The notes: generated by a model from the letters alone, not told the origin. Counted from the first letter of the stretch, positions 8,901 through 17,169 are shown. The stretch is DNA of 33,387 bases from Kiritimatiellia bacterium (GCA_007134735.1 SLKG01000052.1:1-33387); one strand, 5' to 3'. Numbers and translations: made by a program.

Positions 8901-10836
8901 CCGCGAAGAATGCGCCCTGGAAGGCGATGCCCTGCATGCGGAACTGCAGTTCCGGATCGGAGGCTTCCTCGCGCGCGATCTTGAAGGCGTCCAGATAGAA
9001 GACCTGGATGTCGTTCTCGATGATGAATTTCTGCTTGGTCGGCGGAATGGATTTCCAGACGGCCTGCGGATCCTTCTGTTCGCTCTGGATGATGAACACG
9101 CCGCCCTTCTTGAGTCCGGCCAGCGGATTGGAATGGCTGAACACGTTGGGGTCGGGCGAGAGCACCACATCCACGTACATGTATTCGTAGTTAACCCGGA
9201 TGGGCTCCGGCGCGGCGGACAGGTAATAGGTGGTCGGTTGGCCCTTCTTTTCCGATCCGTAGCGCGGGTTGGCCTTGATGTCGTAGTCGAGCAGGTCGTA
9301 GAGCGTGATGGCCAGGTTCTTGCCGGTGGTCATGGCGCCCCATCCGCCCACGGAATGCATGCGCACCGTGATCGCGCCCTTGGGAAGCAGGTTCGGATTC
9401 TCGCTGCCCCGGAGGGCCAGGTCCTTGATGTTCGGATAGTGCTCGAGGATTTCCTGCTGGTAGATCTCCTGTTTGGGCGTGAACGGATCGTCCTGGATAA
9501 AATCTACGGACAGGTAGAAGAACTTCCGGTGCGCCCCGTCCGGCAACATGTTCTCCACGGCGGCGATCAGGCCCTCCGGCTGGAGGTCGCGGCTGCCCAG
9601 TCCGTAACAGCCGGAGTACAGCGGCGGCGCTTCGTGCGCCTTACGATAGGCGGTATAACGGGGATACGAAACGCCGTTCTTCCCGTTGCTCATGCCGTTT
9701 TCGATGCACTTGCTGATGGCGGCGCGGGTTTCACGCATCAGCGGGAGGTCCTCCGCCAGCGGCTGGTCGGTTCGTTCCAGCACCACCACCCCCTTGCGTC
9801 CTTTGAGCAGTTCGCCGATCCGGTCGCCCGGGAAGGGGCGAAACATGGTCACGTTAACCACGCCGATCTTGAGGCCGCGCGATTCGCGCAGGTAATCGGC
9901 GACGATTTCGGCCGTGCCGATCATGCTGCCCTGGCCCAAAATGAGATACTCCGCGTCCTCACATCGATAGGTCCAGACGCGCTGGTAGGTGCGGCCGGTC
10001 AGGGCGCCGTACTCAGCCATGCACTGCTCCGCGATGTCGCGGATATGATCGAAGAAATAGGGTCGCTGGCTGGCGACGGACTGCATATAGGCATCCTGGT
10101 TCTGGACACAGCCGGCCAGGACGGGATTGTCCACGTCCCACAGGATGGGCACGCGGCGCCGGGTCTTTCCGTACATGATGCGCTGTCCCGGTGTCGGGGT
10201 CTCGATGATGTCGTCGGGCCGGCCCAGGTATTCCGCGATGAGTTCGCGTTCGGGGACGCGCAAGGTTTCGATCAGGTGCGTGGTCAGGAACCCGTCCTGG
10301 CCCACGGCGCCGGGCGTGAGGGAGAGTTCGGCGATCTTGCGCGCGATGATGTTCAGGTCCGCCGCTTCCTGCGCGTTCTTGGCCATGACCTGGAAGAAAC
10401 CGGTATCGTCCATGAGGTGATAATCATCGTGTCCGGCATGGACATTGAGCGTGGATTTGGTGATGGCCCGGCATCCTATATTCAGGATATAGGGAAGACG
10501 TTTGCCGACGGCGGGGTAGAGCGATTCGTGCATATAGGCGATACCCTGCCCGGACGAGAAATTGCTGGCACGCAGTCCGCTCATGGACATGCCCGCCGTT
10601 ACGGAAGCGGCGGCGTGTTCCCCTTCCGGCTCGATAAAAATAAGCGGACGTCCCGAAATGTTGATATGACCCGCGGCCGTCTGTTCCGCCCAGTATTCGC
10701 CCATCTGTGTGGACGGGGTGATGGGATACGCGCCCGCCGCGTCGCTCGATTCGCGTTCGCACATGATCACGGCGGTATTGCCGTCCAGTGCGTCGGCGAT
10801 CCCTGGATATTTTACTTTTTTCTGTTTATCGCTCAT
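5908..10836 (-). CDS. nifJ: Pyruvate:ferredoxin (flavodoxin) oxidoreductase, oversized 1642-residue form
   Basis: Converts pyruvate, CoA and oxidised ferredoxin to acetyl-CoA, CO2 and reduced ferredoxin. Order: pyrimidine-binding/transketolase-like domain with AYPITPSTQMGEYWAE near the N-terminus; middle domain; gamma-type domain with HSVGGWGAMTTGKNLA; ferredoxin motifs CTACSDCFVTCP (from Cys788) and CKGCMLCVDVC (from Cys925); TPP domain with CTGCGE (Cys1003), NATGCTSVYGS, VGGDGAMYDIGF (1222-1233) and NTGGQACTSGF. Usual NifJ is about 1170-1200 residues. The extra length comes from a spacer of about 130 residues between the ferredoxin motifs, a helical insert of roughly 110 residues after CTGCGE, a long C-terminal region, and a separate terminal single-cluster ferredoxin-like domain (CTSCDEC at 1571-1577, then Cys1613 and Cys1617) behind an Ala/Gly-rich linker. 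The ATG at 10836 has AAGGAAG upstream. Pyruvate is the likely substrate; another 2-oxoacid cannot be excluded. Confidence 0.9.
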   Translation of the reverse strand: MSDKQKKVKYPGIADALDGNTAVIMCERESSDAAGAYPITPSTQMGEYWAEQTAAGHINISGRPLIFIEPEGEHAAASVTAGMSMSGLRASNFSSGQGIAYMHESLYPAVGKRLPYILNIGCRAITKSTLNVHAGHDDYHLMDDTGFFQVMAKNAQEAADLNIIARKIAELSLTPGAVGQDGFLTTHLIETLRVPERELIAEYLGRPDDIIETPTPGQRIMYGKTRRRVPILWDVDNPVLAGCVQNQDAYMQSVASQRPYFFDHIRDIAEQCMAEYGALTGRTYQRVWTYRCEDAEYLILGQGSMIGTAEIVADYLRESRGLKIGVVNVTMFRPFPGDRIGELLKGRKGVVVLERTDQPLAEDLPLMRETRAAISKCIENGMSNGKNGVSYPRYTAYRKAHEAPPLYSGCYGLGSRDLQPEGLIAAVENMLPDGAHRKFFYLSVDFIQDDPFTPKQEIYQQEILEHYPNIKDLALRGSENPNLLPKGAITVRMHSVGGWGAMTTGKNLAITLYDLLDYDIKANPRYGSEKKGQPTTYYLSAAPEPIRVNYEYMYVDVVLSPDPNVFSHSNPLAGLKKGGVFIIQSEQKDPQAVWKSIPPTKQKFIIENDIQVFYLDAFKIAREEASDPELQFRMQGIAFQGAFFAASPLMQTANLTEEKLFQAIRSQIEKKFGSKGARVVEDNLRVVRRGFDEITEITEKSVTREHESDLKKAPTLPVMLKRMPESMDRKTDIHRFWEQTGAFYLGGKPNDGLADVFSAMSLIPANTGVYRDMTQIRFEHPVWIPENCTACSDCFVTCPDSAIPGLACSVSDAFETTIKRVEKSGHEAKHLRRAVRTVEKKLRASVNGSQTNAVDVGPLLTTAITETVNESPENDRGEVKEEFGRFREAMGEFKFALTKPYYDQKEKDQKGSGGLYAITVNPYTCKGCMLCVDVCKDDALRIVEQTPESVEALRRGWDYWMDLPTTPPEYIRIDDIDEKIGALETLLMDKTAFQSMVCGDGSCTGCGEKSVLHIFTATVTTLMQRRVKKHVEYVNSLIEKLEKHIRTKLAATVDIGDAERIQKVIEAHRQGDLKLAELAQELDQGRAGTPIDQEWLSWVTDLLKRLKDLKWNYEVGTTQTGRASLGFTNATGCTSVYGSTYPYNPYPFPWTNHLFQDAPSLALGIFEGHMVKMSEGFKSIRMAEAELEGQESYDKIRESLVNFNWSKFSDEEFLLCPPVVAVGGDGAMYDIGFQNVSRALMAGRPVKIMILDTQVYSNTGGQACTSGFIGQVSDMAPYGPAWKGKTETRKEISLIGAAHRTAFIHQANLSNYTHMIEGFIDGLNARRPALFNVYSVCQPEHAVADDASFARSKMALESRAYPILTFDPTAGTSWEDCISLEGNPAMDDDWPEYALEYLDEDGNKQKMEVPMTFADFAVGEGRFRKHFRVAPPDTWNENMVPLAEFIDLSEEDREEQYPYIWAVNRKNRLIRVLVSAEMVRSTEERRAFWRTLKAVAGLMKKVDPNQIAQQVRAETAQKLAQGLMAMLSGSGGGSAALQQALAAAPGADEGAAAPSAEAEGYEPVWIDKAECTSCDECVNINPKIFAYDDDKKAYVKDPKGGPYKDIVRSAEKCTGKCIHPGTPWDPNEKDVDKWVKRAEKYQ

Positions 10837-11093
10837 GTCCGGCTTCCTTCTTGTTGCAGACCTCTTTTGTTGTATTGAAAATATCGGGTTTCAGTCCGGC
10901 CTCAGACCCCTGAAGGGGTCTCCCTTGCCCGGGTTTGATGGTGTTGGAGTCAGGGCACGGATGCGGCCTGCGCCGCACATCGGGCTATCCGGCCCGCATC
11001 CCTCCACCGGCGGGTCCGACGGCCCCGCTACCATTCCAATCCTTCACGCTTCACGCATACCGGCGATGGCACTGAATTCCCCATACTGAAACA
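10837..11093. other. Spacer between rnfB and PFOR with inverted repeats
   Basis: 257 bases without a supported gene. It holds a perfect inverted repeat agacccct, ga, aggggtct at 10904-10921 and looser complementary GC-rich segments (ggatgcgg and ccgcatcc type) between about 10968 and 11002. No T-tract follows, so a terminator is not supported. The PFOR ribosome-binding site is at its lower-coordinate edge. Confidence 0.5.
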
Positions 11094-11978
11094 TCATTCG
11101 GCCTCAATAGGCAATGGTGTTTTTCGGACTATCTTTTTCGCTTCGGCTCCCTTGATGGCTTTCCCGTTCTCCCACCACACGATGGCGCCCGTAGGGCACC
11201 GCTGGATGGGTATCGGGGTGGCCCGTTCGTTTTTCGAATAATCGACGACGGCCAGGTTATCCTTGATCTCGATCAGTCCTTCGGGCGCGTCGACGGCACA
11301 GCGTCCGCAGGCGTTGCAGGCCACCTCGCATTCCGCCAGGGCCTGCTCGCCTTCCTCGAGGTTCTTGCAGGCGACCCACAGCTTGTGGCTTACCGGGTGC
11401 AGACTGAAGAGATCCAGCGGGCAGGCCACCACGCAGTCGTTGCAGGCGGTACACTTGTCCTCGATCACCACCGGCAGGCCGAACTCGTTCATGTAGATCG
11501 CATCGAACGTGCAGGATACCTCGCAATCGGCCAGGCCCAGGCATCCCCATGCGCAGGCCTTGCCGCCCCCGCCGGCCATGACCGCCGCCGCACAGGTTTT
11601 CAACCCGGCGTAACGGGCGCGCATCCTGGCGACGTGCGTACCGCCGGCACAGGCCAGCCGCGCCACGATTTTCTCCTGCTCGCCGAGGGATACGCCCAGG
11701 AAATCGGCGATCTCCTGATTCTCTTCAGGCGCATTGACGGTGCATTTCGAAGGGGGGGCCTCCCCCTTGACCACGGCTTCGGCAAAGGCCCGGCATCCCG
11801 GATATCCGCATGCTCCGCAATTGGCGGCCGGCAACATCTCCTCCACGTCATCAATGCGCGGATCCTCGTGCACATGCAGTTTTCGGACCGCCATGGCAAT
11901 GACGGCGGCCAACAGGGCGCCCAGCCCTACCATGAAAAGTATGGCCGGCAACGCGTTCATCAATAGATCGACGTTCAT
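11094..11978 (-). CDS. rnfB: Rnf electron transport complex subunit B, Cys-rich extended form
   Basis: Ferredoxin-oxidising entry subunit (294 aa) of Rnf. An N-terminal hydrophobic anchor (about residues 9-31) precedes the four-cysteine domain CGACGYPGC (Cys54, 57, 62) with Cys79. Further cluster motifs are CAWGCLGLADCEVSC (142-156), CTACNDCVVACP (176-187) and CNACGRC (221-227), with extra cysteines at 204 and 217 and near the C-terminus (IQRCPTGA). This makes it richer in clusters than proteobacterial RnfB. The start at 11978 gives the expected N-terminus directly before the membrane helix; the Shine-Dalgarno is weak, and an upstream in-frame ATG at 12035 would add residues not typical of the family. 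It is the first gene of the cluster and is separated from rnfC by PFOR. Confidence 0.92.
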   Translation of the reverse strand: MNVDLLMNALPAILFMVGLGALLAAVIAMAVRKLHVHEDPRIDDVEEMLPAANCGACGYPGCRAFAEAVVKGEAPPSKCTVNAPEENQEIADFLGVSLGEQEKIVARLACAGGTHVARMRARYAGLKTCAAAVMAGGGGKACAWGCLGLADCEVSCTFDAIYMNEFGLPVVIEDKCTACNDCVVACPLDLFSLHPVSHKLWVACKNLEEGEQALAECEVACNACGRCAVDAPEGLIEIKDNLAVVDYSKNERATPIPIQRCPTGAIVWWENGKAIKGAEAKKIVRKTPLPIEAE

Positions 11979-12020
11979 GAAAAGCCTGTTTCCAATGACA
12001 AGAAAGACAGTCACCATATC

Positions 12021-12049
12021 ACTATAGGGTGCCATGCGGGAGAGATAAA
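12021..12049 (-). promoter_or_regulatory. rnfB: Candidate promoter for the rnfB-PFOR-rnf cluster
   Basis: On the minus strand TTTATC (12049-12044), a 17-base spacer and TATAGT (12026-12021). The -10 is good and the -35 poor. It lies about 43 bases upstream of the rnfB start, in the divergent spacer with the GYF-domain gene. Confidence 0.35.
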
Positions 12050-12111
12050 GGAAAAAGGTCGGAATCCGGTCGCCTGACGGCGCACGTAATCGCCGTCCTG
12101 CAATCGTCTAC

Positions 12112-12140
12112 TTGTCAGGGGGAGGCGCAGATGCTAGGTT
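12112..12140 (+). promoter_or_regulatory. Candidate promoter of the GYF-domain gene, close to its start codon
   Basis: TTGTCA (12112-12117), 17-base spacer, TAGGTT (12135-12140), then nine bases to the ATG at 12150. There is no Shine-Dalgarno in this interval, so the transcript would be leaderless or nearly so. An inverted repeat gcgcag/ctgcgc (12125-12130, 12141-12146) flanks the -10. Confidence 0.35.
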
Positions 12141-12149
12141 CTGCGCATT

Positions 12150-13397
12150 ATGAATGAATCCAGCTGGTATCTGAAAAAAAGCGATGACGATGTGTACGGG
12201 CCGGTTCCGCTTGAGGAACTCCGCAAGTGGGCCATGGACGGGCGCGTGGCCCCCGAAGACGAGATTTCTTCGGATCAACAAGCCTGGCGTCCCGCGTACG
12301 AGTTGTCCGAATTGGAAATGGAATACACCATTCAATTTTCGGACGGAACGGAATACGGACCGGTGCATATCCTGGCCCTGTGCGACGTGATTGCCGATGG
12401 TTCGGTCGAACCGACGGAAATCGTGAGTCGGAGGGGGGAATCTTCGCCCGCCTATGTATTCGCGTTGCCGGCCCTGACGACGCAGTGCGCCCTGCTGGCG
12501 GATCAGCTGCGCGAGGCGTCGGAAGCGACGGGGGACCGGGAAACCGGGGAGCGTCTTCAAGCGGAATTGGAAGACGTGCGCGAGCAGTATGGGGCCCTGG
12601 AAAAACAGGTGGACGATCTTTCGACGGAGAAGGAGCGGGACGAAGAAACCATTCGGAACCTGGAATCGGAATTAGACACGCTTCGTTCGAAGGAAACGGA
12701 GAAATCCGGTTCGGAAGAGGCCTGGCGGAAGGAGAAGGAGGCGCTGGAACAAGCGGTCGAGGCGGCGCGTTCGGATAGCCATGCGTTAAAGGAGAAGCAC
12801 CGGAAGGAACTCGAAACGGAATCGGCAAAGGTCCGGCAGGCGGAGGAAGAAGCGGAAAAGCTTCGCAAGAAGGTGCAGGAGCTTGAGCCGGGCCTGAAGG
12901 ACCGATCGTCCGGCGAGAATAGGGAGGGGGACGACACCGCTCAACGGATACAAGAGCAGGCGGAAGAGATAGACCGGTTAAAGGCGGAAAACGAATCACT
13001 TCGGAGCCAAGCCGGGGAGCGGGAAGCCCCGGCGGATAACCTGGATGCGCGTCTGGCCGAAGAGCGTGAGAAGTATAGGAAGAAGGAACAGAACATCCGG
13101 CATCGCCTTGAGGAGTTGCAGTCGGAAAACAGCCGGATGAACAGGGAGCTCGAACGGCTTCGCAAATCGGCTTCCGCGGAAACGGAAGTATCCGGGGATC
13201 GCGAGACGGTGCCGGGCGGGCTTCCGGAGAATCCCGTTGTCCGGGCGGCGCTCTCCCAGCTCAAGTCCCAGATTTTGAGGCGTCGGCCCATCTCCAAAGC
13301 GGCCCGGCCCATCAAGAAAACCGCGGCCCCAAGACGGAACAAACCCGTAAACCGGCCCGTGCCCGGACCGCGAACCCCGCCCCGGTTCACCCCGTAG
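12150..13397 (+). CDS. GYF-domain (GYF_2-like) coiled-coil protein, function unknown
   Basis: A 415-residue soluble protein. Residues 6-46 form a GYF_2-like module (WYLKK...YGPVPLEELRKWAMDGRVAPEDEI), a fold that usually binds proline-rich peptides; residues 59-105 look like a second, diverged copy (EYGPVHILALCDVIADGSVEPTEIV). Residues about 113-345 are a long charged coiled coil rich in Glu, Lys and Arg, and the last 45 residues are basic and proline-rich. No catalytic motif, signal peptide or membrane segment is visible. It is divergent to rnfB and upstream of a zinc-ribbon gene. A scaffold or adaptor role is inference from architecture only. Confidence 0.75.
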   Translation: MNESSWYLKKSDDDVYGPVPLEELRKWAMDGRVAPEDEISSDQQAWRPAYELSELEMEYTIQFSDGTEYGPVHILALCDVIADGSVEPTEIVSRRGESSPAYVFALPALTTQCALLADQLREASEATGDRETGERLQAELEDVREQYGALEKQVDDLSTEKERDEETIRNLESELDTLRSKETEKSGSEEAWRKEKEALEQAVEAARSDSHALKEKHRKELETESAKVRQAEEEAEKLRKKVQELEPGLKDRSSGENREGDDTAQRIQEQAEEIDRLKAENESLRSQAGEREAPADNLDARLAEEREKYRKKEQNIRHRLEELQSENSRMNRELERLRKSASAETEVSGDRETVPGGLPENPVVRAALSQLKSQILRRRPISKAARPIKKTAAPRRNKPVNRPVPGPRTPPRFTP

Positions 13398-13478
13398 TGC
13401 GCGGTGTCCGCATGGTTCGTCCCGGAGGGAGACCTGGCTCTTGGGCGTGAATCAATGCAGAACAAAGGCCATTTCCCC

Positions 13479-13507
13479 TTAACGCCGCATCCGGTTTTTC
13501 TTATGAT
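13479..13507 (+). promoter_or_regulatory. Candidate promoter of the zinc-ribbon gene
   Basis: TTAACG (13479-13484), 17-base spacer, TATGAT (13502-13507), about 54 bases upstream of the ATG at 13561. The rest of the spacer 13398-13560 shows no gene or terminator. Confidence 0.4.
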
Positions 13508-13560
13508 GATGAATGGAACCGCGGTTGGACTTCCGGGGTGACCGGGTCGAAGGAGATCCT

Positions 13561-13833
13561 ATGCCGGATATTAATTTTGACTGTCCCGATTGCGGACAGA
13601 ATCTTGACGCGCCCCAGGATATGGCGGGTTGGGAAATTGAATGTCCCGCCTGCTCGAACCGGATTCGTATTCCGGATCAAGAGAACAAAATCGAAACCGG
13701 GATTATTGAAACCGATGCTTCCGCGAAACCGCCCTCCGGCGATGAAAAAGGAACAACCGTTCGCATTGATATCCCCACCGATGTGAATCAACCCGCTCCC
13801 GCGCGGCGCATCGTGAAAATCAAGCGGCTGTAA
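13561..13833 (+). CDS. Small zinc-ribbon protein, function unknown
   Basis: A 90-residue protein whose N-terminus carries two CxxC pairs, CPDCG (Cys8, Cys11) and CPACS (Cys28, Cys31), with the hydrophobic and glycine pattern of a small zinc ribbon (LDAPQDMAGWEIECPACSNR). The remainder is low-complexity and polar and ends in a basic RIVKIKRL. The ATG at 13561 is chosen because AAGGAG lies 7 bases before it; an upstream in-frame ATG at 13513 lacks such a signal. It sits between the GYF protein and lptD. No enzymatic motif is visible; nucleic-acid or protein binding is only a possibility. Confidence 0.75.
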   Translation: MPDINFDCPDCGQNLDAPQDMAGWEIECPACSNRIRIPDQENKIETGIIETDASAKPPSGDEKGTTVRIDIPTDVNQPAPARRIVKIKRL

Positions 13834-13866
13834 TTCTGCTCCCGTTCCCGGCCCCGCTGATTATTC

Positions 13867-13895
13867 TTGGCGTCTTTCCTTCGGCGTGCTACGTT
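13867..13895 (+). promoter_or_regulatory. lptD: Candidate promoter of lptD
   Basis: TTGGCG (13867-13872), 17-base spacer, TACGTT (13890-13895), about 41 bases before the lptD ATG, which has its own AAGGA. Confidence 0.3.
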
Positions 13896-13936
13896 GCGCG
13901 GCATTCCATGGTATGGGACCCATCTGAAGGAATTTC

Positions 13937-16207
13937 ATGAAGCATTTGGGGTGGCTGTTCGTTCTGCCGATAGGCGCGGCGTTATATATCAGCATGGCGG
14001 ATCCGGCGCATGCGCAGGATTACGCGGATGGTTTGTCCCTGGAAGGCGTCACCGCGGACCTGGAAGAAGATGTCGCACTGGATGTGCACGCCGACCGGAT
14101 TGAATTTGATTCGGATCGCCACGTGATGATCGGAATCGGAAATGTGCGCATCCAGCAGGACGACGAGGTGTTGACGGCCGATTATGTGGAATTCCACACA
14201 GGTACCCGTGATGCGCTGGCCCGGGGTGATGTCCGGTTTGAACGGGGTAGGGAGTACTGGACGGGGGACGAAATGCGGTACAACTTTCGTACCCGGACCG
14301 GCGATTTCGGGGCCTTCCGGGCTTTTTCCGATCCGTACCACATCTCGGCGCAGGATTCGAGCCGGGATCCCACGGGCGATTATCACTTGCGACGGGTGAG
14401 CGTGACCACCTGTAATGAGGAAGATGAGCGTGAATTTGTGATCCGGGCCCGTAGAGCGCGCATTGCAGACGGATCCATACTCCATGCGCGTCACGCGGTG
14501 GCCCATCTGTACCGGATACCGGTTTTTTATACCCCGTACTGGCGAAAAAATTTCGCCGAACGCAGTCATATCGATTTCCTGCCCGGTTACAGCAGTCGCA
14601 TGGGCGCCTTTCTGCTGACGGGATACCGGTATTATCCCACATCGTACTTCCGGAGCCGGACACAATTGGATTATCGCACGAAACGGGGTTTTGGATATGG
14701 ACAAAACTTTCGATGGCGAATACCGGGCGACCGGGGAGGCGGCAAGTTGCGCGCGTACTACGCTGACGACAAGAGGCCCATCCAGACCAGGCGCCAAGCC
14801 CGTGTCCGGGAGGGCCTGGTGGACAGCGACCGTTACCGGATCGGCCTGACGCATAACCAGATGCTGGGGGATCGCCAGATGTTCATGTCGCAATTTACAT
14901 ATTTGAGCGATCCTTTTGTTCAGGAGGATTTCTTCGAGGATGAATACAGGGCCTCTCCCCAGCCGGAAAATCGTGTTACGCTGTCCCACCGGGGCGACAA
15001 CTATACCGCCGGGCTGCTCTTCAATATGCGGCTCAACGATTTCTACGGGAACGTCAATCGTTTGCCGGAGGCCTTCCTGAACGTGAGCCGCCAACAGATT
15101 TTCGATTCCCCCTTTTATTATGAGGGCCGGCACAGCGCCGCTTATCTGGAACGGGTGCATCCCAAGGGATCGGGCCGTGACGACTACGATGCCTTCCGGG
15201 CCGATACCTTGAACCGCATCTATTATCCGACGCGTCATTTCGGGTTTCTGAATGTCACGCCGAATGTGGGATATCGAAGCACCTATTATTCAGAAACGCT
15301 GACGACGGAAAGAATCACGGAATGGGTTGACGTGGTTGACGAGGACGGCGAACCCGTGGTCACGGAAGACGGGGACCCGGTGCAGGAGGAAGTGGAATCC
15401 ACCGTGAGCCGGCCGGCCGGCGCCGACGTTCGCCATCTCTTCGAGCTGGGGCTGGAGACGTCGTACAAGGCGTTCCGGGTATATACCGAGGCGCCGAATT
15501 ATCTGGGTGAAGGTCTGCGTCATATCGCCGAGCCGTACGCGCGGTACACGTATGTGTCGCGGCCCAACCTTCGGCCCCAGGAGCTCTATGCCTTTGACGG
15601 CATCGACCGGCTCGACAAACGTCATGAGATCCGTTTTGGCGCGCGCAATAAACTGCAAACCCGGCGTCCGATACCGGTGCGCTACGATCCGGAAGTGGAT
15701 GAAGAGCCGCCCCGGCGTCGAAGCCGCGTGCATGACATGATCGATTTGGACACCTATACCATTTTTCGTGTCGAACCCGAGGAAGGCCAGAAAGATTTTG
15801 CGAACTTCTTTTTTGATGCCCGGTTACATCCGGCCGATTGGGTCCGTATCCGATGCGATGGTGAATACGACTGGCACGAAGGCGAGATCGCGAGGCTCAA
15901 CACGCAGATGGCGTTCGTCGGTCGGGATAGAAGTACGGTGGCGCTCGAATACCGGTATCAGCGGGATCGCCGTGAATTGTTGATGGGGGAAGTGTCGTTG
16001 TTTCCCGAACAGAGATGGTCGCTGAACGCCTATTGGCGGTATAATCTCGGGGAGAACGACCTTGAAGAACAATCCTATCTACTGGAACGGCGATTCCATT
16101 GTACGGGTTTGGGGCTCGGTGTGCGGGAACGCCGGGACGAGATCCGGGTATATGCCCAGATCTGGCTGCTGGCTTTCGACCGGTCCGAGATGCAATTGGG
16201 CCGTTGA
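13937..16207 (+). CDS. lptD: LPS-assembly protein LptD (OstA/Imp family)
   Basis: Outer-membrane beta-barrel that inserts lipopolysaccharide into the outer leaflet. The 756-residue product starts with a signal peptide (hydrophobic core about residues 4-20, likely cleavage after AHA at residue 26). An OstA-type periplasmic domain follows (ADRIEFDSDRHVMIGIGNVR and DDEVLTADYVEFHTGTRDAL), then a long barrel rich in aromatic and alternating residues (from FYTPYWRKNF onward). The length is close to E. coli LptD (784 aa). AAGGA lies about 7 bases before the ATG. Only about three cysteines occur in the mature part, so the disulphide pattern of E. coli LptD is not reproduced. It shows that the organism is diderm and probably makes LPS. 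Confidence 0.88.
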   Translation: MKHLGWLFVLPIGAALYISMADPAHAQDYADGLSLEGVTADLEEDVALDVHADRIEFDSDRHVMIGIGNVRIQQDDEVLTADYVEFHTGTRDALARGDVRFERGREYWTGDEMRYNFRTRTGDFGAFRAFSDPYHISAQDSSRDPTGDYHLRRVSVTTCNEEDEREFVIRARRARIADGSILHARHAVAHLYRIPVFYTPYWRKNFAERSHIDFLPGYSSRMGAFLLTGYRYYPTSYFRSRTQLDYRTKRGFGYGQNFRWRIPGDRGGGKLRAYYADDKRPIQTRRQARVREGLVDSDRYRIGLTHNQMLGDRQMFMSQFTYLSDPFVQEDFFEDEYRASPQPENRVTLSHRGDNYTAGLLFNMRLNDFYGNVNRLPEAFLNVSRQQIFDSPFYYEGRHSAAYLERVHPKGSGRDDYDAFRADTLNRIYYPTRHFGFLNVTPNVGYRSTYYSETLTTERITEWVDVVDEDGEPVVTEDGDPVQEEVESTVSRPAGADVRHLFELGLETSYKAFRVYTEAPNYLGEGLRHIAEPYARYTYVSRPNLRPQELYAFDGIDRLDKRHEIRFGARNKLQTRRPIPVRYDPEVDEEPPRRRSRVHDMIDLDTYTIFRVEPEEGQKDFANFFFDARLHPADWVRIRCDGEYDWHEGEIARLNTQMAFVGRDRSTVALEYRYQRDRRELLMGEVSLFPEQRWSLNAYWRYNLGENDLEEQSYLLERRFHCTGLGLGVRERRDEIRVYAQIWLLAFDRSEMQLGR

Positions 16208-16236
16208 GGGAACCGACGTTCCAAGAGGGATGAAAC

Positions 16237-17169
16237 ATGGCTGAATACCTGGTAACCGGGGGAGCAGGATTTATTGGGTCCAATCTGGTGCGCGATCTCC
16301 TGGCGCGCGGAGCCGGGGTGCGCGTCCTGGACAATTTTTCGACGGGCCGCCGTGAGAATCTATCGGACGTGGCCGATCGCATTGATTTGGTGGAGGGCGA
16401 TCTCCGGGACGCGGATGCGGTGCGACGCAGTGTGGACGGTGTGCGGTGTGTGTTTCATGTGGGGGCGTTACCGTCCGTTGTTCGTTCGGTCGAAGACCCG
16501 GCGACGACCCACGAGGTGAACATCACGGGCACGCTGAACCTGCTGATTCATGCGCGCGATGCGGGGGTGGACCGGTTTGTGTTCTCGTCCTCTTCTTCTG
16601 TTTACGGGGATACCCCGGTCCTGCCGAAACGGGAAGACATGCATCCGTGTCCGCGGTCCCCGTATGCGTTGTCCAAGCTGACCGGCGAGCACTATGCCCG
16701 GATATTCTTCGAGTTGTACGGGTTGAAGGCGTATTCCCTGCGTTACTTCAATGTGTTCGGGCCGCGCCAGGATCCGGCCTCCCCGTACGCGGCGGTGATC
16801 CCGCTGTTCATCGATGCGCTGGCAAACAACCGGCCGCCGACCATCTATGGCGACGGCCGGCAGACCCGGGATTTTACCTACGTGGACGATGTCGTGGCGG
16901 CCAACCTCTGTTGCCTGAACGCGCCGGACGAAGCCGCGGGGGGCGTCTTCAATGTGGCATGGGGAAATCGGGCTTCGGTGCTCGAATTGGCCGAACGCCT
17001 GGCGGGCCTTATGGGAAAACGGAGCGATCCGGCATTTGCCCCGTCGCGTCCGGGCGACGTGCGCGATTCCCAGGCCGATTCCGAACGGGCCAACACCCTG
17101 TTGGGTTGGAAACCCTCCGTCCCGTTTGACGAGGGGCTGAAAAGGACCGTGGCATGGTTTGCGGGGTGA
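16237..17169 (+). CDS. NAD-dependent NDP-sugar 4-epimerase (extended SDR family)
   Basis: Rossmann-fold epimerase/dehydratase of 310 residues acting on nucleotide sugars in the cytoplasm. The NAD-binding TGGAGFIG (residues 7-14), the Ser-rich strand FSSSSSVYGD (117-125), catalytic Tyr143 and Lys147 in SPYALSK, and SLRYFNVFGPRQDP are all present. The sequence around SSSSVYGD and SPYALSKLTGE resembles the UDP-glucose/UDP-GlcNAc 4-epimerase group (GalE/WbpP-like) more than dehydratases. It starts 29 bases after lptD with GAGGGAT before the ATG, so it may be co-transcribed and serve surface polysaccharide or LPS synthesis. The exact substrate cannot be told from sequence. Confidence 0.85.
   Translation: MAEYLVTGGAGFIGSNLVRDLLARGAGVRVLDNFSTGRRENLSDVADRIDLVEGDLRDADAVRRSVDGVRCVFHVGALPSVVRSVEDPATTHEVNITGTLNLLIHARDAGVDRFVFSSSSSVYGDTPVLPKREDMHPCPRSPYALSKLTGEHYARIFFELYGLKAYSLRYFNVFGPRQDPASPYAAVIPLFIDALANNRPPTIYGDGRQTRDFTYVDDVVAANLCCLNAPDEAAGGVFNVAWGNRASVLELAERLAGLMGKRSDPAFAPSRPGDVRDSQADSERANTLLGWKPSVPFDEGLKRTVAWFAG

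Noticed and set aside
7378-10878. 1166-codon open frame on the plus strand opposite PFOR
   Set aside because: It is the antisense shadow of a confidently identified gene in GC-rich DNA; no family motif, low-complexity composition and no ribosome-binding context.
10904-10921. Intrinsic terminator after rnfB
   Set aside because: The 8-bp stem has no following T-tract on the minus strand, and readthrough into PFOR would be expected for the cluster.
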